From NCBI GenBank assembly GCA_022822005.1, contig JAJECO010000042.1:36076-100075 (forward strand): DNA of 64,000 nt, written 5' to 3'. This stretch comes from Candidatus Poribacteria bacterium. Lineage in GTDB: Bacteria; Poribacteria; WGA-4E; PCPOR2b. The notes beneath the pieces are model-generated. The model saw nothing but the letters and a program-made list of their open reading frames with translations, was not told the origin of the DNA and ran no database searches. A program made the position numbers and the translations under genes. Each line of letters begins with the position of its first letter. Position 1 is the stretch's first letter. This document shows, one piece after another, positions 8,115-17,144 of the stretch.

Positions 8115-10079
8115 ATGAAAGATACGATGCCAGCCTCTCCCTCTACGCTTCAACCTTCTCAGTCGCGTATTACCCTGCGCGCCGTGATATTGGGTTGCAT
8201 CCTTATGCCGATTAATGCCTACTGGATCGGAATGGAGGAGATGCTCTGGCACGGATTTCATTTTTCTGCAACCTCTATCCCGATGAATGTCATTTTCATC
8301 ATTTTCGTGCTGGCACTGTTAAACTACATTGCCCAACGTTTCTGGCCGACGTATGCGTTGAGCCAAGCTGAGCTCCTCGTCATCTATGTCATGTTGGCAT
8401 GTGTTACAGCGGTGGTTGCCCACGATAACATGGTTGGTCTCATGGGACCCCTCTGCCACGCTTTCTGGTTTGCCACTCCCGAAAACGAATGGAAACAGAT
8501 TCTCCAGCCCTACCTCCCTAACTGGCTTGTCATGGGTAATACAACCGTTGCCCGTCCTTTTTATGAGGGGGGAGCTAATTTCTTCACCGAAGGCTATCTG
8601 CGCTACTGGATCGTTCCTATCGTGAGTTGGACGGTCATCTCCTCCCTGATCTTCGCTCTCGTTGCTTTCGTAAATGTCCTGCTCCGCCGCCAATGGATTG
8701 AGCATGAAAAGCTGCCGTATCCAATTACCCAACTGCCGCTGGACATGACTGCACCCGGAATGGAGCTTTTCCGGAACCGCGGTATGTGGTTGGGATTCTC
8801 GATTGCAGCGGGCATCGAGATTATCAACGGAATCAACTTCCTTTATCCATCCTTCCCAATGATACCAATTCGCGAGGAGAGCGCGGACATCTCGCGGTGG
8901 CTTAACGAGGAACCGTGGGATGCGATTGGCCCAACCTTCTTTCACCTGCGCCTATTTTTTATCGGTCTATGTTTTCTTTTGCCGCTGGATGTGAGTTTTT
9001 CAACAGCGTTTTTCTACTGGGCCCGCAAAGCGCAATACATTGGAGGAAAGGCGGCTGGATGGTATACAATTCCTTACTATCCTTTTCAACCGAACCAAGC
9101 AATGGGCGCGGCACTAGCGATTGTTGTGATAGCAGTGTGGGCTGGCAGGCAACATTTTCGCGAGATTGGCAAACGGATCATCGGCATGAACACATCTATC
9201 GACGATTCGACGGAACCGATGCGCTATCGATCAGCAGCCTTAGGGATTATAATCTGTCTCGTTCTCCTCTATCTAATCTGTAATCAAGCAGGGATGTCTC
9301 TGTGGGTATTCGTGCTATTTTTTGGATTGTACATGATGATCACAACGTCTGTGACTCGTGTCCGTGCTGAACTTGGACCACCAGCCCACGACATGGCTGG
9401 TGTCAATCCACAAACCGCCTTAACTACAGTGGTCGGGATACGCCCGTTTGGGCGTGGTAACCTTGTGATGTTCTCGCTTTTCTCGTGGTTTAACAGCCAG
9501 AATCGCAGCCAACCTATGCCGCATCAGCTTGAAGGCTTTAAACTGGCGCAACGCACCGGTATGGATCATCGCAAACTATTGTGGGTGATGATCTTTTCGA
9601 TTGTGATAGGTGTTTTCTCAGCGTTTCTGATGTACCTTTATGTCCTGTATACGCATGGGGGTAGCAAGGCAGGGATGATCTTGGGCCCCGGCTGGGGGAC
9701 TTACAACCGATTGGCCGGCTGGCTACAGTTTCCACGACCGACGGATATCTACGGATCAGCAGTCATCGGTCTGTCATTTATATTTACGATCTTTCTTGGA
9801 GCCATGCGGCTCAAATTTATCTGGTGGCCCTTCCACCCGGTCGGCTATGTAATAGGCATCAACGGTGGAACGCTGGATCAATTCTGGCTTGTATTAATCC
9901 TCTCCTCAATCGCCAAGTTCGTGATACTCAAATATGGTGGGGCGCGTCTGTATCGACGTGTGTTACCTTTCTTCTTAGGGTTGGTCTTGGGCGATGTGGT
10001 GAGTGGCAGCTATTGGGCTATCCTAGGCGTCATTTTAGAGACACCGATGTATGTTGTGTGGTTCTGGACAGTACAGTGA
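8115..10079 (+). CDS. DUF6785/DUF6784 family membrane protein, copy 1
   Basis: A 654-residue polytopic membrane protein with a dozen or more hydrophobic segments. It belongs to the family annotated DUF6785 with a C-terminal DUF6784, resembling oligopeptide-transporter (OPT)-like permeases in length and topology; the transport role is an inference. Shared landmarks with the four other copies in this window are ATPENEWKQ...YLPNWL (about 120-140), RRQWIEHEKLPYPITQLPLDM, TRVRAELGPPAHD and FIWWPFHPVGYVIG near the C-terminus. A GGAGGAATGACT ribosome site lies before the ATG at 8115. It follows PhyH copy 1. Confidence 0.85.
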   Translation: MKDTMPASPSTLQPSQSRITLRAVILGCILMPINAYWIGMEEMLWHGFHFSATSIPMNVIFIIFVLALLNYIAQRFWPTYALSQAELLVIYVMLACVTAVVAHDNMVGLMGPLCHAFWFATPENEWKQILQPYLPNWLVMGNTTVARPFYEGGANFFTEGYLRYWIVPIVSWTVISSLIFALVAFVNVLLRRQWIEHEKLPYPITQLPLDMTAPGMELFRNRGMWLGFSIAAGIEIINGINFLYPSFPMIPIREESADISRWLNEEPWDAIGPTFFHLRLFFIGLCFLLPLDVSFSTAFFYWARKAQYIGGKAAGWYTIPYYPFQPNQAMGAALAIVVIAVWAGRQHFREIGKRIIGMNTSIDDSTEPMRYRSAALGIIICLVLLYLICNQAGMSLWVFVLFFGLYMMITTSVTRVRAELGPPAHDMAGVNPQTALTTVVGIRPFGRGNLVMFSLFSWFNSQNRSQPMPHQLEGFKLAQRTGMDHRKLLWVMIFSIVIGVFSAFLMYLYVLYTHGGSKAGMILGPGWGTYNRLAGWLQFPRPTDIYGSAVIGLSFIFTIFLGAMRLKFIWWPFHPVGYVIGINGGTLDQFWLVLILSSIAKFVILKYGGARLYRRVLPFFLGLVLGDVVSGSYWAILGVILETPMYVVWFWTVQ

Positions 10080-10194
10080 TGCCAGAGCGTTTGTCTAATC
10101 AATAATCCTGCGTTTCCGCACCTTGTTTACCGTCAAATGGCACGTCACGCAAGCCTCACTGGCTAGTATCGAAACGTATCCAATCAGAAAAAAC

Positions 10195-10224
10195 TTGAAC
10201 TTACAATCCAATTGGATGTACAAT
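10195..10224 (+). promoter_or_regulatory. Promoter with an embedded palindromic operator-like site
   Basis: TTGAAC (10195-10200) and TACAAT (10219-10224) are 18 bp apart. The spacer holds the 12-bp perfect palindrome ATCCAATTGGAT (10206-10217), a natural place for a repressor to block RNA polymerase. It sits 170 bp upstream of PhyH copy 2. The rest of the 10080-10394 gap holds no gene. Confidence 0.45.
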
Positions 10225-10394
10225 ATTAAGTTGGAAGCGGATTGGAGTTGTCCTAGAACGACTCAGGCTATTAGATTCTACCCCCTAAGCGTGTATATTT
10301 TCGGTCACCTGATTGAGCGTTGATTGGATAGATTCTTAGCTTGCGAATAGATTCGCAGGTTTTTCTAAGCGCTTTATGCGAAAGGAGTTACACT

Positions 10395-11255
10395 ATGCTA
10401 ACTCAGCAACAAATCGACTTCTACCATGAAAATGGCTACATCGGTGTTGAAAGTGTGCTTTCAGAGCAAGATATCATCGACCTTCGTCGTGTGACAGATG
10501 AATTTGTCGAAAAATCCCGCGAAGTCACCGAACATACTGACGTTTTTGATCTTGAACCCGGTCATTCAGCAGAAACTCCCCGTGTACGTCGGATCAAGAA
10601 CCCAGCAGCTCAACACATTGTCTATGATCAGGTGCGAACTTACGCATCCATTATCGACATCGTTGAGCAGTTAGTTGGACCCGGCGTTCGCTCTATGGGC
10701 AGCAAACTGAATATGAAATATCCCGACTTCGGTAGCCCTGTTGAATGGCATCAGGATTGGGCGTTCTACCCCCATACGAACGATGACGTGTTGGCAGTTG
10801 GTGTTGCCATTGACGATATGTCGATCGAAAATGGTGCGCTAATGGTCATTCCCGGCTCCCATAAGGGACCAATCTATGATCATCACCAGGATGGTCGTTT
10901 CGCCGGTGCAATCACTGACCCTAATTTTACACCGGATGGTGCTGTTCCCATTGAAGTTAAAGCTGGCGGCATCTCGATTCATCATGTCCGCACCCTCCAC
11001 GGGTCTACGCCCAACAACTCTAGCACGCCGCGCCGTTTACTGCTCGCCGCTTACACCGCTGTCGATGCCTGGCCCTTGGGCGGCGGCGACTGGGATGCTT
11101 TAAGTGCGGGGGTCCTACGCGGCGAACTCACGAATCAGGTGCGTATGATTGATGCTCCGGTTCGCATGGCACTCCCCCGTGCGGAGCGTGGTGGTTCGAT
11201 TTACGAAACTCAGACTATTCTGAAAAAACCAATCTACGGTCAGAAAACCGAGTAA
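10395..11255 (+). CDS. Phytanoyl-CoA dioxygenase (PhyH) family protein, copy 2
   Basis: A 286-residue PhyH-family Fe(II)/2-oxoglutarate oxygenase. The N-terminal LTQQQIDFYHENGYIGVESVLS helix is typical. Metal ligands are His119-x-Asp121 (VEWHQDWAF) and His202 (RTLHGSTPNN), and Arg213 (TPRRLLLAAY) fits the co-substrate site; IENGALMVIPGSHKGP is the conserved core. The frame extends to 10341, but AAAGGAG 8 bp upstream of the ATG at 10395 fixes the start. It is only distantly related to copy 1, so the two probably use different substrates. A DUF6785 protein follows on the same strand, beyond a strong hairpin. Confidence 0.92.
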   Translation: MLTQQQIDFYHENGYIGVESVLSEQDIIDLRRVTDEFVEKSREVTEHTDVFDLEPGHSAETPRVRRIKNPAAQHIVYDQVRTYASIIDIVEQLVGPGVRSMGSKLNMKYPDFGSPVEWHQDWAFYPHTNDDVLAVGVAIDDMSIENGALMVIPGSHKGPIYDHHQDGRFAGAITDPNFTPDGAVPIEVKAGGISIHHVRTLHGSTPNNSSTPRRLLLAAYTAVDAWPLGGGDWDALSAGVLRGELTNQVRMIDAPVRMALPRAERGGSIYETQTILKKPIYGQKTE

Positions 11256-11274
11256 CTCTCCAGTTTGTGTGAAA

Positions 11275-11308
11275 GAGTGATGGGTGACAAATGAGTCACT
11301 CGTCACTC
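11275..11308 (+). terminator. Strong hairpin after PhyH copy 2
   Basis: A 14-bp stem (11275-11288 with 11295-11308, two G-U pairs) closes a 6-nt loop AAATGA, 20 nt after the stop codon. It lacks a T-run, so it could protect the 3' end or attenuate transcription into the DUF6785 gene rather than terminate fully. Confidence 0.5.
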
Positions 11309-11381
11309 CTCATCTCTCACAGGGCACGTTTGATGTAGCTGCTGTCACAGTATACCCCAAATATCTAGTGATAGCACAACC

Positions 11382-13373
11382 ATGATAGGAGGCACCCCAT
11401 CATCCGTGCACCACACACCACACCAGCCAGCCAAACCGAATCTCACCGCACAAATCTTTAAGCTGCTTTTCATAGGTTTCATAGTTCTGCCGCTCAACAG
11501 TTTATGGGTCGTTGACACCGGCATCACAGGACATGGCGTGAACTTCACGCGGGTGTCGCTGTTTATGAATGCGATCTTCGTCATCTTCGTCTTGAGTCTC
11601 ATCAACCCGTGGCTCAAGCGTTATGTTCCAAGATTCGCACTGGATTCGAGCGACATGGTATTAATCTATGTGATGCTATGTGTGTCCTCTGCTATCGCGG
11701 GACACGACATGATCCAGCGACTGTTCCCGCTCATTGGACACGCATTCTATTTCGCTGCACCGGAGAATGAGTGGCAGGAACTCTTTCATCGCTATGTACC
11801 GCGTTGGCTCGTTGTCACAGACAAATCGGTGTTGGCTGGTTACTACAAAGACCGCGGCACATTTTATGATAATACCTTTTACATTGCCGAGTACTTCAAT
11901 GCGTGGCTAGTACCGTGTCTTGCGTGGTGTACCGTTATTATCGCGCTGTTGGTTTGTATGCTGGGTATCAACCTCCTAGTGCGCAAACACTGGACAACGC
12001 ATGAGCGCCTTACCTATCCCCTCGCCCAAATACCATTAGATATTATCAATAACGGTCCTCGCCTATTCAAAACACGCCTAATATGGACTGGGTTTGCCCT
12101 ATCTGTGGCATTTAATCTTATCAACGGCATTCACACCTTATTCCCTGTTGCACCAAGTATCTTTTATGGACGTTACCTGCTGAGTCAGTATTTTACAGCA
12201 AAGCCGTGGAACGCGCTCGGTTGGATTCCGATCGAGTTTCACCCATTTGCAATTGGCTTGGCGTTCTTTATGCCGCTGGATCTCTCGTTCTCCTGTTGGT
12301 TTTTCTACTGGCTTTGGCGGTTGGAGAGGGTGGTAGGAACCGTCTTCTCCGGTGGCAGCATGTTATCCGGATTCCCCTTTACATGGGAGCAGTCCATCGG
12401 CACTTGTGCAGCAATCTTATTTATGACGCTGTGGGGGTTGCGGTCTGCCGGACAGGAAATTCTACGAAGCTTTTTTAGAATGTCAATCACAGCGCAAAGC
12501 ACTGGAGATCAACTACGCAAGCCGCCGGGGGACAGAGCGGAAATGCGACGCTATCGGTGGGCGGTTTTTAGCATTTTTGCGAGTATGAGTTATCTCATTG
12601 GGTTCTGCTACGTTGCTGGGATGTCTGTGTGGGTTTCGGCTGTCTTTTTCTTAATCTTCTTTGGACTTTCAACGGTTGTAACGCGCATCCGCGTCGAAGC
12701 AGGCTACCCGATGCACGATTTTGCGTTCCGCCCCGAAGACATTGTCGTGACAGGATTCGGCACGCAAGCGGTTGGACCAACGAGTCTCACACTATTCTCC
12801 TATCTCCACTTTTTCACGTACGCTCATCGTAGCAATCCGCAGCCGCATCAACTGGAAGCATTTCGGCTTGCGGATCGGATGAATCTCTCTATCAATGGGA
12901 TGCTGATCGCAGGTATCTTGATTGCCACAGTAGTTGGATCGATCGCTGCTTGCTGGGCTTACTTGCACACCGCCTATCAGTACCAAGGGAGTACGTGGCC
13001 CGGTTGGCCCATCTTTAACCGTCTACAGAACTGGTTAAGCTACCCACGCGGGACGGATGTTAAATCGTTAATATTCATGGGCGGAGGATTTGGTATCGGA
13101 CTGGGGTTTCTGATTATGCGGCGGCTCTTTATTTGGTGGCCCTTTCATCCGGCAGGATACGTGATTGGCGGGACATGGTCGCTTAATCTCTTATGGTTTT
13201 CGATCTTCATTAGCTGGTTAGCTAAGTTAATCGTCCTTCGATTCGGTGGCCTCAAATTGTATCGACAGACGAGCGCGTTTTTTATTGGTCTCGTTTTGGG
13301 AGAGTTTGTGACCGCAAGTTTCTGGGGTGTGATTGGGACAATTCTGGGACAGGCGACCTATCGATTTATCTGA
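11382..13373 (+). CDS. DUF6785/DUF6784 family membrane protein, copy 2
   Basis: A 663-residue polytopic membrane protein with the same landmarks as copy 1: AAPENEWQELFHRYVPRWL, RKHWTTHERLTYPLAQIPLDI, TRIRVEAGYPMHD and FIWWPFHPAGYVIG. The start is ambiguous: the ATG at 11382 lies directly before the only good ribosome site (AGGAGG, 11387-11392), so the in-frame GTG at 11406 may be the true start. It has a hydrophilic, His/Pro-rich N-terminus before the first membrane segment. It forms the second PhyH-DUF6785 pair. The transported substrate is unknown. Confidence 0.85.
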   Translation: MIGGTPSSVHHTPHQPAKPNLTAQIFKLLFIGFIVLPLNSLWVVDTGITGHGVNFTRVSLFMNAIFVIFVLSLINPWLKRYVPRFALDSSDMVLIYVMLCVSSAIAGHDMIQRLFPLIGHAFYFAAPENEWQELFHRYVPRWLVVTDKSVLAGYYKDRGTFYDNTFYIAEYFNAWLVPCLAWCTVIIALLVCMLGINLLVRKHWTTHERLTYPLAQIPLDIINNGPRLFKTRLIWTGFALSVAFNLINGIHTLFPVAPSIFYGRYLLSQYFTAKPWNALGWIPIEFHPFAIGLAFFMPLDLSFSCWFFYWLWRLERVVGTVFSGGSMLSGFPFTWEQSIGTCAAILFMTLWGLRSAGQEILRSFFRMSITAQSTGDQLRKPPGDRAEMRRYRWAVFSIFASMSYLIGFCYVAGMSVWVSAVFFLIFFGLSTVVTRIRVEAGYPMHDFAFRPEDIVVTGFGTQAVGPTSLTLFSYLHFFTYAHRSNPQPHQLEAFRLADRMNLSINGMLIAGILIATVVGSIAACWAYLHTAYQYQGSTWPGWPIFNRLQNWLSYPRGTDVKSLIFMGGGFGIGLGFLIMRRLFIWWPFHPAGYVIGGTWSLNLLWFSIFISWLAKLIVLRFGGLKLYRQTSAFFIGLVLGEFVTASFWGVIGTILGQATYRFI

Positions 13374-13406
13374 ACCCTGATTTTTTGCGGCTTGATTTAT
13401 CGCTAA

Positions 13407-13871
13407 TCACCTGTCAGTAATAATCCACCCACCATCTATAAGTTCACTAGTGGCGCAGCTCGGGCCACCATCATCGCCGGTTCCCATATATCTCGCCATA
13501 AGCACCTTATTCGGATTTTTCGACACCTTTTTTATTATCTGCCAAGTTACTTCTTCTTGGTTGAGAGATTTTGGATAGCCCGTTGAAATCCAGATCTTTG
13601 CCCTTCGACACCATTCACAATCTGGTTGACCCGCCAATTCCCCGATGTTGACATAAAAGAACCGTTTCGAGGGAGTTCCTCGCGCAAATGGCCCTGTAAA
13701 GTTGGGGGCGCCCGTGTTGCGTTGTGGTTTTACAACTGCGTGGAAATCAAACATAATATCTTCCCCAGTAGATTGGGTAACCGAAACCAACTCTCCGTTA
13801 TTTTCCAAAGAGAAATTGACTCCAACCGGAGGACTCACAACAACGATGCGCATTGGGATTTTATATTCCAT
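13407..13871 (-). CDS. DUF5990 family protein
   Basis: A 154-residue soluble protein. The start MRIVVVSPPVGVNFSLE, the segment GEDIMFDFHAVVKP and the NFTGPFARGTPSKRFFYVNIGELAGQ region match what I recall of the DUF5990 family, whose biochemical role is not established. It includes a C-x2-C (CEWC) near residue 85-88 that could bind metal. No signal peptide or membrane helix. AAGGATAAAATT precedes the ATG at 13871. It is convergent with the DUF6785 gene (33 bp apart) and follows the MFS gene on the same strand. Confidence 0.65.
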   Translation of the reverse strand: MEYKIPMRIVVVSPPVGVNFSLENNGELVSVTQSTGEDIMFDFHAVVKPQRNTGAPNFTGPFARGTPSKRFFYVNIGELAGQPDCEWCRRAKIWISTGYPKSLNQEEVTWQIIKKVSKNPNKVLMARYMGTGDDGGPSCATSELIDGGWIITDR

Positions 13872-13983
13872 AATTTTATCCTTGCATTCCCTTTTGACTT
13901 TTCAATTTATGGTGAACGATATAAATATGTAGACGTTCACCAATAGTGCCACTTATCGAAGCCTCATCAAGTCTCCCTGACAA

Positions 13984-14013
13984 GGGGGGCGAGGGGGGGT
14001 GGGGATTTAGGGG
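13984..14013 (+). other. G-quadruplex-type G-run cluster
   Basis: Four G-runs of 6, 7, 4 and 4 separated by CGA, T and ATTTA satisfy the standard intramolecular G4 pattern. It lies in the 200 bp gap downstream of the MFS gene. The same kind of G-rich string is known in dispersed intergenic repeats of some bacteria, so it may be a repeat fragment. Confidence 0.5.
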
Positions 14014-14071
14014 TTGGTTGTGTATCGAGAGTGTATAAGTAATTATAGAATTCACCATAGTTGACGTTGTA

Positions 14072-15286
14072 TCAGCGAACTGTCGCGTTCGTTGTCCTAA
14101 GTGGGTATACAGGTTTATCTGCAATGGGAAGGTGAACGATACAAGCCAGTACGCCTAGGATAATTGCGATCACCCATACAGGTGTGTACCCCCCCGTTGC
14201 GTCGTGGATTCTACCCCCGAGCCAAACCCCAAGAAAACTTCCCACTTGGTGGCTGAAAAATACAATTCCGTATAGCGTAGATAGGTAACGGGGACCGAAA
14301 ATTTGTGCCACCGTGCCACTCGTCAACGGGACGGTAGCCAGCCATAAAAAACCGATCGCAGCACCGAAAACCAGTGCTGTCGTTTCGGTTACTGGAAAGA
14401 ATAGAAACAAACTAATGATGACCGATCGACCAAGGTAGAGACCGCTTAGGAGATATTTCTTCCGATAGTGATCACCAAGGTAGCCAAACAGTGTAGAGCC
14501 AAATAGATTAAACAGGCCGACCAACGAGAGTGCAGTTGCGCCGGCTGCACCTGATAATCCTTTATCAGTAAGATAGGCGGGCAAGTGGGAGGCGACAAAT
14601 GCAACGTGAAAACCGCAGACAAAAAAGCCGATAGTCAGCAGCCAATACCCCGAATGATGGCTTGCCTTGGCTAACACCTCTGTCAGCGAATCGGAAAGGA
14701 CTTCTGTGGGTTCACTTCCCGCAACCTGTTGTTTCCGAGTTGGATATCCCACTGCCAGTAGGGCAATTAACCCCACAAACCCCGCACAAATTGCAAAAGT
14801 GGTTCGCCAACCAAACGCATTCAGGATGCGTTGTGCGATTGGCACGACAATAAACATTCCAATCGAACCGGCGGCTGTGATAAAGCCAAATGTCCTGCTG
14901 CGTCGTTCAGGTGGAACTACCTGTGCCACCGCACCCAATACAACGACATACGACACGCAACTCAGAGACACCCCAGATAACAAACCGAAACCCAGCATCA
15001 AACTGGTCCAGTGCGTCGTAACAGACATCAGATACATCGATACAGCGAATAGCAACCCACCACCTATCGCCACCCAGCGCGAGCCGTAGCGATCTGCTAG
15101 TATACCCGCAAGCGGCACCCCACCAATGATACTTTGAATAGCTATCGCCAAGCTAAACAGTTCACGCCCAATGCCAAGTTCTCCGGTAACCGGTTGCAGA
15201 TAAATGCCAAATGTCTGCCGTGTTCCCATGCTAATAAGAATAATAAGGATACTATATCCTACGATGTAGTTGTCACGTCGGGCCAC
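14072..15286 (-). CDS. Major facilitator superfamily transporter
   Basis: A 404-residue membrane protein with about twelve transmembrane helices. The MFS loop 2-3 motif appears as GILADRYGSRWVA (about residues 60-72) and its weaker second-half counterpart as GYLGDHYRKKYLL. GTRQTFGIYLQPVTGELG at the N-terminus resembles the monocarboxylate/oxalate-formate type of MFS carrier, so an organic acid substrate is possible but not shown. The start is a GTG at 15286 preceded by AGGAGAT, since the nearby ATG in that sequence is immediately followed by a stop. The C-terminus is short and hydrophilic. Confidence 0.85.
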   Translation of the reverse strand: MARRDNYIVGYSILIILISMGTRQTFGIYLQPVTGELGIGRELFSLAIAIQSIIGGVPLAGILADRYGSRWVAIGGGLLFAVSMYLMSVTTHWTSLMLGFGLLSGVSLSCVSYVVVLGAVAQVVPPERRSRTFGFITAAGSIGMFIVVPIAQRILNAFGWRTTFAICAGFVGLIALLAVGYPTRKQQVAGSEPTEVLSDSLTEVLAKASHHSGYWLLTIGFFVCGFHVAFVASHLPAYLTDKGLSGAAGATALSLVGLFNLFGSTLFGYLGDHYRKKYLLSGLYLGRSVIISLFLFFPVTETTALVFGAAIGFLWLATVPLTSGTVAQIFGPRYLSTLYGIVFFSHQVGSFLGVWLGGRIHDATGGYTPVWVIAIILGVLACIVHLPIADKPVYPLRTTNATVR

Positions 15287-15338
15287 TAATCATCTCCTAT
15301 CCGCTTTCCTTGATAGTCTACTTTACAGGTCTCATCGT

Positions 15339-16151
15339 TTAGCGACCTGCTTTAATATTACCCCAGGTGGTGGTTAATTTTGATGTGGGATCGACCAACA
15401 GGAGTAGATCCTTGGCATCCAATTCAACCTCCTTTTTGGTTAGAGCGCGGTCATAAAGTTTGAACTCATCCATAACAAAAAAGGCAGCTCGGCTCGTCGT
15501 TCCACCAATACGAAGGTGCCCCCTACCCTGAACGAAACCGCGCTGAACGTTAAAGTTACCTTTTGCTTTGCCATTAATATATATCGTCAAGTTCGCGGAC
15601 TTTTTGACACCCGCAATATGATACCATTTTTTTTGATCAAAACCGCCTCCTTCGCCTTCGGGATCTATTGCATCGGGACCAATCCTACCAAATTTATACA
15701 CAAGGGATAGACCGGGGTCGGTGAGAGAAATGCCCGGGGAATCCCCTTTCTCATCACCAACTAAGATGTTAGCCTTTTTCAAAACACTGTTGGGAGGACG
15801 AGGAGGCGGGGCAATCAAGGGCTCAAGGATATAGAACCAAAAAATATAGGTGTGATCGGCATACTTATCCATTCTGTCAAAGGAGTCAACGCGAAATTGT
15901 GCACTGATATTGTTGAAAATTTTTAACGCTCCCGTTCCTTTGTAAACCTCCGCGGGTTCATTGGTGATTTTGGCACCAAACCGAAGTTTACCATTGTTAC
16001 CCCCGCCTGTCATGTCTTCAACCTTTCTTCCGTCGAGCTGCTCTTCAAACGTGAAATACAGGATCAAATTTGGATCTAGAGCCGCCGAAGCAGAAGGAAT
16101 CGTCATGACCAGAAACGTGATGACGAAACTTACCATAATAAGCGTTCTCAT
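15339..16151 (-). CDS. Secreted LamG-domain protein, array member 6
   Basis: A 270-residue secreted protein: signal peptide (MRTLIMVSFVITFLVM...ASA|ALDP), then one LamG/concanavalin-like jelly-roll domain (about 28-245) and a C-terminal tail SKLTTTWGNIKAGR. LamG landmarks are LYFTFEEQLDG, WYHIAGVKKSANLTIYINGK and the terminal DEFKLYDRALTKKEVE. Such domains bind carbohydrate or protein ligands outside the cell. The ATG at 16151 is preferred to the TTG two codons upstream. It is the last gene of a six-gene tandem array on the minus strand and is very similar to its neighbours, indicating recent duplication. Confidence 0.85.
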   Translation of the reverse strand: MRTLIMVSFVITFLVMTIPSASAALDPNLILYFTFEEQLDGRKVEDMTGGGNNGKLRFGAKITNEPAEVYKGTGALKIFNNISAQFRVDSFDRMDKYADHTYIFWFYILEPLIAPPPRPPNSVLKKANILVGDEKGDSPGISLTDPGLSLVYKFGRIGPDAIDPEGEGGGFDQKKWYHIAGVKKSANLTIYINGKAKGNFNVQRGFVQGRGHLRIGGTTSRAAFFVMDEFKLYDRALTKKEVELDAKDLLLLVDPTSKLTTTWGNIKAGR

Positions 16152-16238
16152 TTTCAATTCTTTCCTTGATATTGAACTTTAGTTAATAAACCCACCGGCT
16201 ACCTACTAAAGTCAGACTATCCCGCTCCTCAAATAAGA

Positions 16239-16270
16239 TAGCCCCGATGGATAAAAGTCCATCGGGGCTA
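16239..16270 (-). terminator. Intergenic hairpin of the LamG array (copy A)
   Basis: A perfect 13-bp stem TAGCCCCGATGGA/TCCATCGGGGCTA around TAAAAG, 45 nt after the stop of the upstream LamG gene (16315). Nearly the same hairpin follows two other genes of the array. Confidence 0.55.
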
Positions 16271-16314
16271 AAGTCGGACGCATCCAGCCTGACATATTAT
16301 CAGAAGTCTATCGG

Positions 16315-17130
16315 TTAACGTCCCGTTTTGAGACGCCCCCAAGTGACCGTCAATTTGTGATGTGGCTCAACCGACAGGAATACACCTTGTTCCATCAACT
16401 CCACCTCTTTTGCGGTTAGAACCCGATCGAAAAGCGCGAACTCATCCATCGCGAAATAGGCAGCTCGGGTCCGCGTACCGCCGATACGGAGCCGACCTTC
16501 ACCCTGAGGGAATTTTTTTGGTACGTCAAATCTCCCTTCCTCCTCGCCATTGATGTAAATAATCAGGTCTGCCCCCTTTTTGACGCCCGCGATATGATAC
16601 CATCTCTCCAGCTCAAACTCTGACCCTTCACCGTCTGGACCAAGTCCATCAATTCCGCCCCCTTCTCCAACCTCATACCAGAGGGCGAAACTGTTTCCGC
16701 TAATCTGGACGGAGGGCGATTTTGAAAAGCCTGCGTTGAGCACTTGCGCTTCATCAGCGTTTTTCTTGAAGATCGATCGCGCCTCACCTTGATGAAATCC
16801 CTCGAAGAAATAGATCCAAAAGGCGACGGTGTGATCTTGATACCCACTCATACGGTCAAAGGGTTCGACGCGGAATTGCTGGCTGATGTTCCCCGAAATT
16901 TTTAAAGCACCGGCACCTTTGTAAACCTCCGCGGGTTCGTTGGTGAGTGTGGCCCCCAGTCTAAGCTTACCGTCGTTACCCCCGCCGGTCATGTCTTCGA
17001 CCTTTCTTCCGTCAAGCTGCTCTTCAAACGTAAAATACAGAATCAAATTTGGATCTAGAGCCGCCGGGGCAGAGAGAGTCATCATAACGACGAACATGCT
17101 GATGCAACTTACTGCAATAAGCGTTCTCAT
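16315..17130 (-). CDS. Secreted LamG-domain protein, array member 5
   Basis: A 271-residue protein with a signal peptide (MRTLIAVSCISMFVVM...SAPA|ALDP), one LamG domain and the tail HKLTVTWGRLKTGR. It differs from its neighbours mainly in the middle loop (FEGFHQGEARSIFKKNADEAQ, about residues 100-120). The frame opens at 17172, but AAAGGAGGAATTGAAA directly before the ATG at 17130 fixes the start. Only 14 bp separate it from the stop of the preceding LamG gene, with the ribosome site between, so these two are certainly on one transcript. Confidence 0.87.
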   Translation of the reverse strand: MRTLIAVSCISMFVVMMTLSAPAALDPNLILYFTFEEQLDGRKVEDMTGGGNDGKLRLGATLTNEPAEVYKGAGALKISGNISQQFRVEPFDRMSGYQDHTVAFWIYFFEGFHQGEARSIFKKNADEAQVLNAGFSKSPSVQISGNSFALWYEVGEGGGIDGLGPDGEGSEFELERWYHIAGVKKGADLIIYINGEEEGRFDVPKKFPQGEGRLRIGGTRTRAAYFAMDEFALFDRVLTAKEVELMEQGVFLSVEPHHKLTVTWGRLKTGR

Positions 17131-17144
17131 TTTCAATTCCTCCT

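Noticed and set aside
13626..13946. Plus-strand frame opposite the DUF5990 gene
   Set aside because: It is antisense to a convincing DUF5990 frame and has no domain pattern.
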